Below the pieces are notes generated by a model. The model searched no databases. It was not told the DNA's origin and saw nothing but the letters and a program-made list of their open reading frames with translations. 64,000 nucleotides of DNA from Ignavibacteria bacterium (GTDB lineage Bacteria; Bacteroidota; Ignavibacteria; Tepidaquicellales; Tepidaquicellaceae). Location: NCBI GenBank assembly GCA_016710985.1, contig JADJTX010000014.1:1-64000 (forward strand). The letters run 5' to 3'. This document shows, piece after piece, positions 61,935 through 64,000 of the stretch (its first letter is position 1; each line of letters starts with the position of its first letter). Made by a program: the position numbers and the translations under genes.

Positions 61935-63545
61935 TTATTTCAATTGTAAATTTTTCTTCTTTTGCTTCCTCTGATTCCATTTGTACAAACCAATTAGCAG
62001 AACCAATGCAGACGGAAATATTAAATTAAAATATTTCAAGAATTTCTTTGTGCTGTCCGAAGTTTCTTCAATGGGAGATTCAGACGTTGTCTTTGTTCGG
62101 ATAACTGCAAGACCGACATCATCCATCAGATAGTCAACGAGGTTTGCAAAGAAAGTAATGTTCTCTCTCGGCGGCTTGTTCTCTTCATTTGCAAAATCAC
62201 CGTCACCTATTGCAATGAGCTTTACATTATCTTTGACTGATTCATTTAAACGCTGTCCGGTAAATGGAACCCATCCCTGCACAGTGTCCGTTGGCATTTC
62301 CCTGTTATCATACAAGCTCTTGAATTTGCCTGAATAAATACCTCCGACTGTAAATCCTTTCTTATCAAACATTGTGTCTGCGCTTTGCTTGGTCATGTTC
62401 TGAAACTGTTCAAGGTTTAGAAAGAAAAATCCCGAAGCTTCACCTGACCTGTCAGATGTAATTAACAGTGGATTAACTTTTACATTCTTTGAAGCTGTAT
62501 TATTTGTATCCAGTGAACTTACAAAAGTCAAAACGACACTCTTGATATTCTGAAAAGCCGCATTTTCCCTGTCAATGTTTGTAATTACAGGAAAGTACGG
62601 ATAATTGACTGATATTGGAAAACCTATCTGAGACTGAACCTGAACCTGCGAGCATTGCAGATCGCGTATGAGATCTGTTTTAATTGAGATCCCATATTGA
62701 AAAAGAAGATCATCAATGTTTAATTTTATCTCGTTACCCATTACTATCTGCTGCTGAAAATTCGGCTCGATCTTATTTATTAAAAATGCAACGTTACCGC
62801 CGGACATAATGAACTGGTCTATCTTGAATTTATCGCTTTCAGTAAAAGGTGTCTTAGGAGCCATTATGATCAGACATCCGAAGAGCGGGTCAATTGATTC
62901 TATTGTTTTTAAATCTACAGGAACAACTTCATACTGTTCATTCAGTATGGAATTTATCTGAGTAAGCTTGGATATTTCCGGCTCACCATGACCTGTAAGA
63001 AATCCGACTTTTCTTTTAACGGTACCTGTCATCTTTTTAATAAGACTGGTTATCTCATATTCCAGATTGTCAGCGGACTGCACTACCGGGATTGTTTCCT
63101 GTTTCCCGTTGTATAAAAATACAAGACCGAGATAAGCTCTCTTTACTTCAAGCTTGTCATTATCCATTGCCTGTATCTGAACCGGCTGTATCCCGTATTT
63201 CTGCGCTTCCTTATCAAGCTCATTTCCCTCACCTTCCCCGCTTGAGGTCGGATTAAGAAACTCATAATTTAAATTTCCCTTGGAGTATGAACGGTAGTCG
63301 TCAAGTATATCCTGAACCTGTCTTCTGAGATTGTTATAAGGCGGCGGAAGATTATTGCTGAAGTATGCTTTTACAATAAGCTTATCATCAAGATTTTCTA
63401 CTATATCCTTACTGATCGGCGACAGTGTATAGCTGTTGTTCTTTGTCAGATCAGCTCTTGTAAAAACTCTTTTTGCAATTACATTAACTACTACGATGAT
63501 TCCGATTATTATTGCTACTTTTATTAGTATGTCTTTCTTATTCAT
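61935..63545 (-). CDS. GldG-family ABC transporter auxiliary protein
   Basis: A 536-residue protein with an N-terminal helix (ILIKVAIIIGIIVVVNVIAKRVF). The GldG signature is RADLTKNNSYTLSPISKDIVENLDDKLIVKAYFSNNLPPPYNNLRRQVQDILDDYR. A DUF4350-like middle follows (KVGFLTGHGEPEI, GGNVAFLINKI), and a C-terminal membrane helix (LIFPSALVLLIGLYKW). In Flavobacterium, GldG with GldF and GldA forms an ABC transporter needed for gliding; in non-gliders the function is unknown. Confidence 0.87.
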   Translation of the reverse strand: MNKKDILIKVAIIIGIIVVVNVIAKRVFTRADLTKNNSYTLSPISKDIVENLDDKLIVKAYFSNNLPPPYNNLRRQVQDILDDYRSYSKGNLNYEFLNPTSSGEGEGNELDKEAQKYGIQPVQIQAMDNDKLEVKRAYLGLVFLYNGKQETIPVVQSADNLEYEITSLIKKMTGTVKRKVGFLTGHGEPEISKLTQINSILNEQYEVVPVDLKTIESIDPLFGCLIIMAPKTPFTESDKFKIDQFIMSGGNVAFLINKIEPNFQQQIVMGNEIKLNIDDLLFQYGISIKTDLIRDLQCSQVQVQSQIGFPISVNYPYFPVITNIDRENAAFQNIKSVVLTFVSSLDTNNTASKNVKVNPLLITSDRSGEASGFFFLNLEQFQNMTKQSADTMFDKKGFTVGGIYSGKFKSLYDNREMPTDTVQGWVPFTGQRLNESVKDNVKLIAIGDGDFANEENKPPRENITFFANLVDYLMDDVGLAVIRTKTTSESPIEETSDSTKKFLKYFNLIFPSALVLLIGLYKWNQRKQKKKNLQLK

Positions 63546-63595
63546 TATAACTTTTATTTTTCAACTAAATTTTAAAATGCTTTGAACAAAAATTC

Positions 63596-64000
63596 CTAAG
63601 ACCATCTTCTGCTTTCTAAAGATGTTTTTGTGAGTAATATGAAAATTGTGATACCGCTTAGATAATAAATTATGTCTCTTGAGTCAATCACGCCTCTTGC
63701 AATGCTTCCGAAATGATAATCTATGCTAATGTATTCAAGAATGGATGCAATTGATGTCGGTAAAAATACGAGAACTTTATTGAGCATGAACAATGCGAAG
63801 ACAATCAGAAAGCTGATTATAAAAGCGACGACCTGATTTTCTGTAAGTGATGAAGCGAATATTCCGATACTGATATATATTCCGCTCATGAATAACAATC
63901 CTATGTAAGCACCGATTATCGCCCCGGTATCTATCTTTCCTAAAAATGTCAGGCTGATCACATATATCAGAGTAAAAGCCAGTGCAATTGCAGTCAGAGC
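63596..64000 (-). CDS. GldF-like ABC-2 permease, partial
   Basis: C-terminal 134 residues; the frame is open to the window edge, so the gene begins beyond it. Four hydrophobic helices (GAYIGLLFMSGIYISIGIFAS, QVVAFIISFLIVFALFML, YLSGITIFILL) and the conserved end SIARGVIDSRDIIYYLSG...LTKTSLESRRW match GldF-type permeases. It lies 50 bp upstream of gldG-like in the same direction. Confidence 0.82.
   Translation of the reverse strand, partial: ALTAIALAFTLIYVISLTFLGKIDTGAIIGAYIGLLFMSGIYISIGIFASSLTENQVVAFIISFLIVFALFMLNKVLVFLPTSIASILEYISIDYHFGSIARGVIDSRDIIYYLSGITIFILLTKTSLESRRWS

Noticed and set aside
1..64000. Dedicated phage-defence island or biosynthetic cluster
   Set aside because: No restriction, toxin-antitoxin, cas, retron or multi-gene biosynthetic set was recognised; the STAND-like cyclase at 2437 is the only loose candidate and stands alone.

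Overview
The window (64 kb, AT-rich) looks like a chromosomal segment from the Bacteroidota/Chlorobiota side of the tree, most likely an Ignavibacteria-type organism. The reasons are several secreted proteins ending in the NYPNPFNP...SGVYFY..KRM type IX secretion (T9SS) sorting domain (344-1027, 13677-15419, 53191-55386, 55670-58291), GldF/GldG-like transporter genes, many short lipoproteins and outer-membrane barrels, and weak or absent Shine-Dalgarno sequences. The placement is an inference from protein style; no rRNA is present.

Layout. 1-6.8 kb: a T9SS-type protein, a DUF1080/LamG-like secreted protein, a large cyclase-NB-ARC-TPR signalling protein and a serine-hydrolase homologue without catalytic residues. 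6.8-11.5 kb: a frameshifted methyltransferase, a PaaK-like ligase overlapping a methyltransferase-like gene, and a split Ada alkylation-repair locus. 11.5-12.6 kb: a gene-free region with a 20-unit, 21-bp minisatellite. 12.6-18.5 kb: CHAD protein, FG-GAP T9SS protein and the hrcA-grpE-dnaJ heat-shock operon. 18.9-25.7 kb: a minus-strand run of nadB, M1 aminopeptidase lipoprotein, small lipoprotein, hypothetical gene, glycosyltransferase and nitrilase. 25.9-30.7 kb: FMN-binding protein, class I aminotransferase, LivF-LivG-LivM and tRNA-Val. 30.9-36.4 kb: lipoprotein, PPK2 and an outer-membrane operon. 36.5-46.9 kb: a formylglycine-generating enzyme beside two Cys-type sulfatases, a barrel protein, a decayed hypothetical gene and an HdeD-like protein. 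47-50 kb: divergent HxlR regulator/VOC protein and a frameshifted DUF1254-type lipoprotein. 50.2-50.6 kb: a second 21-bp minisatellite. 51.3-58.3 kb: three large secreted proteins, the last heavily frameshifted. 58.4-64 kb: pdxH, plsY-gpsA and DUF4340-GldG-GldF.

Two themes stand out. First, 7-bp tandem arrays (units such as TTAAAAG, TAATTAC, TTGATAG, GATATGA, GTGAATC, GTGAGAC) occupy much of the intergenic space. Many begin exactly at, or inside, a stop codon, and they write the last residues of proteins (NadB VKS, LivM KLKVKS, cyclase ARRET). A related stretch lies in frame inside nadB, and another covers the missing start of the neighbouring aminopeptidase gene. Each unit carries a stop triplet on the coding strand, and because 7 is not a multiple of 3 these stops fall in all three frames. 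Second, at least ten genes carry frameshifts, several of them one-base length changes in A/T homopolymers. This points to sequence error in part, but the strongly hit stretches (37.8-39.0, 42.2-42.8, 55.7-57.4 kb) could be real decay.
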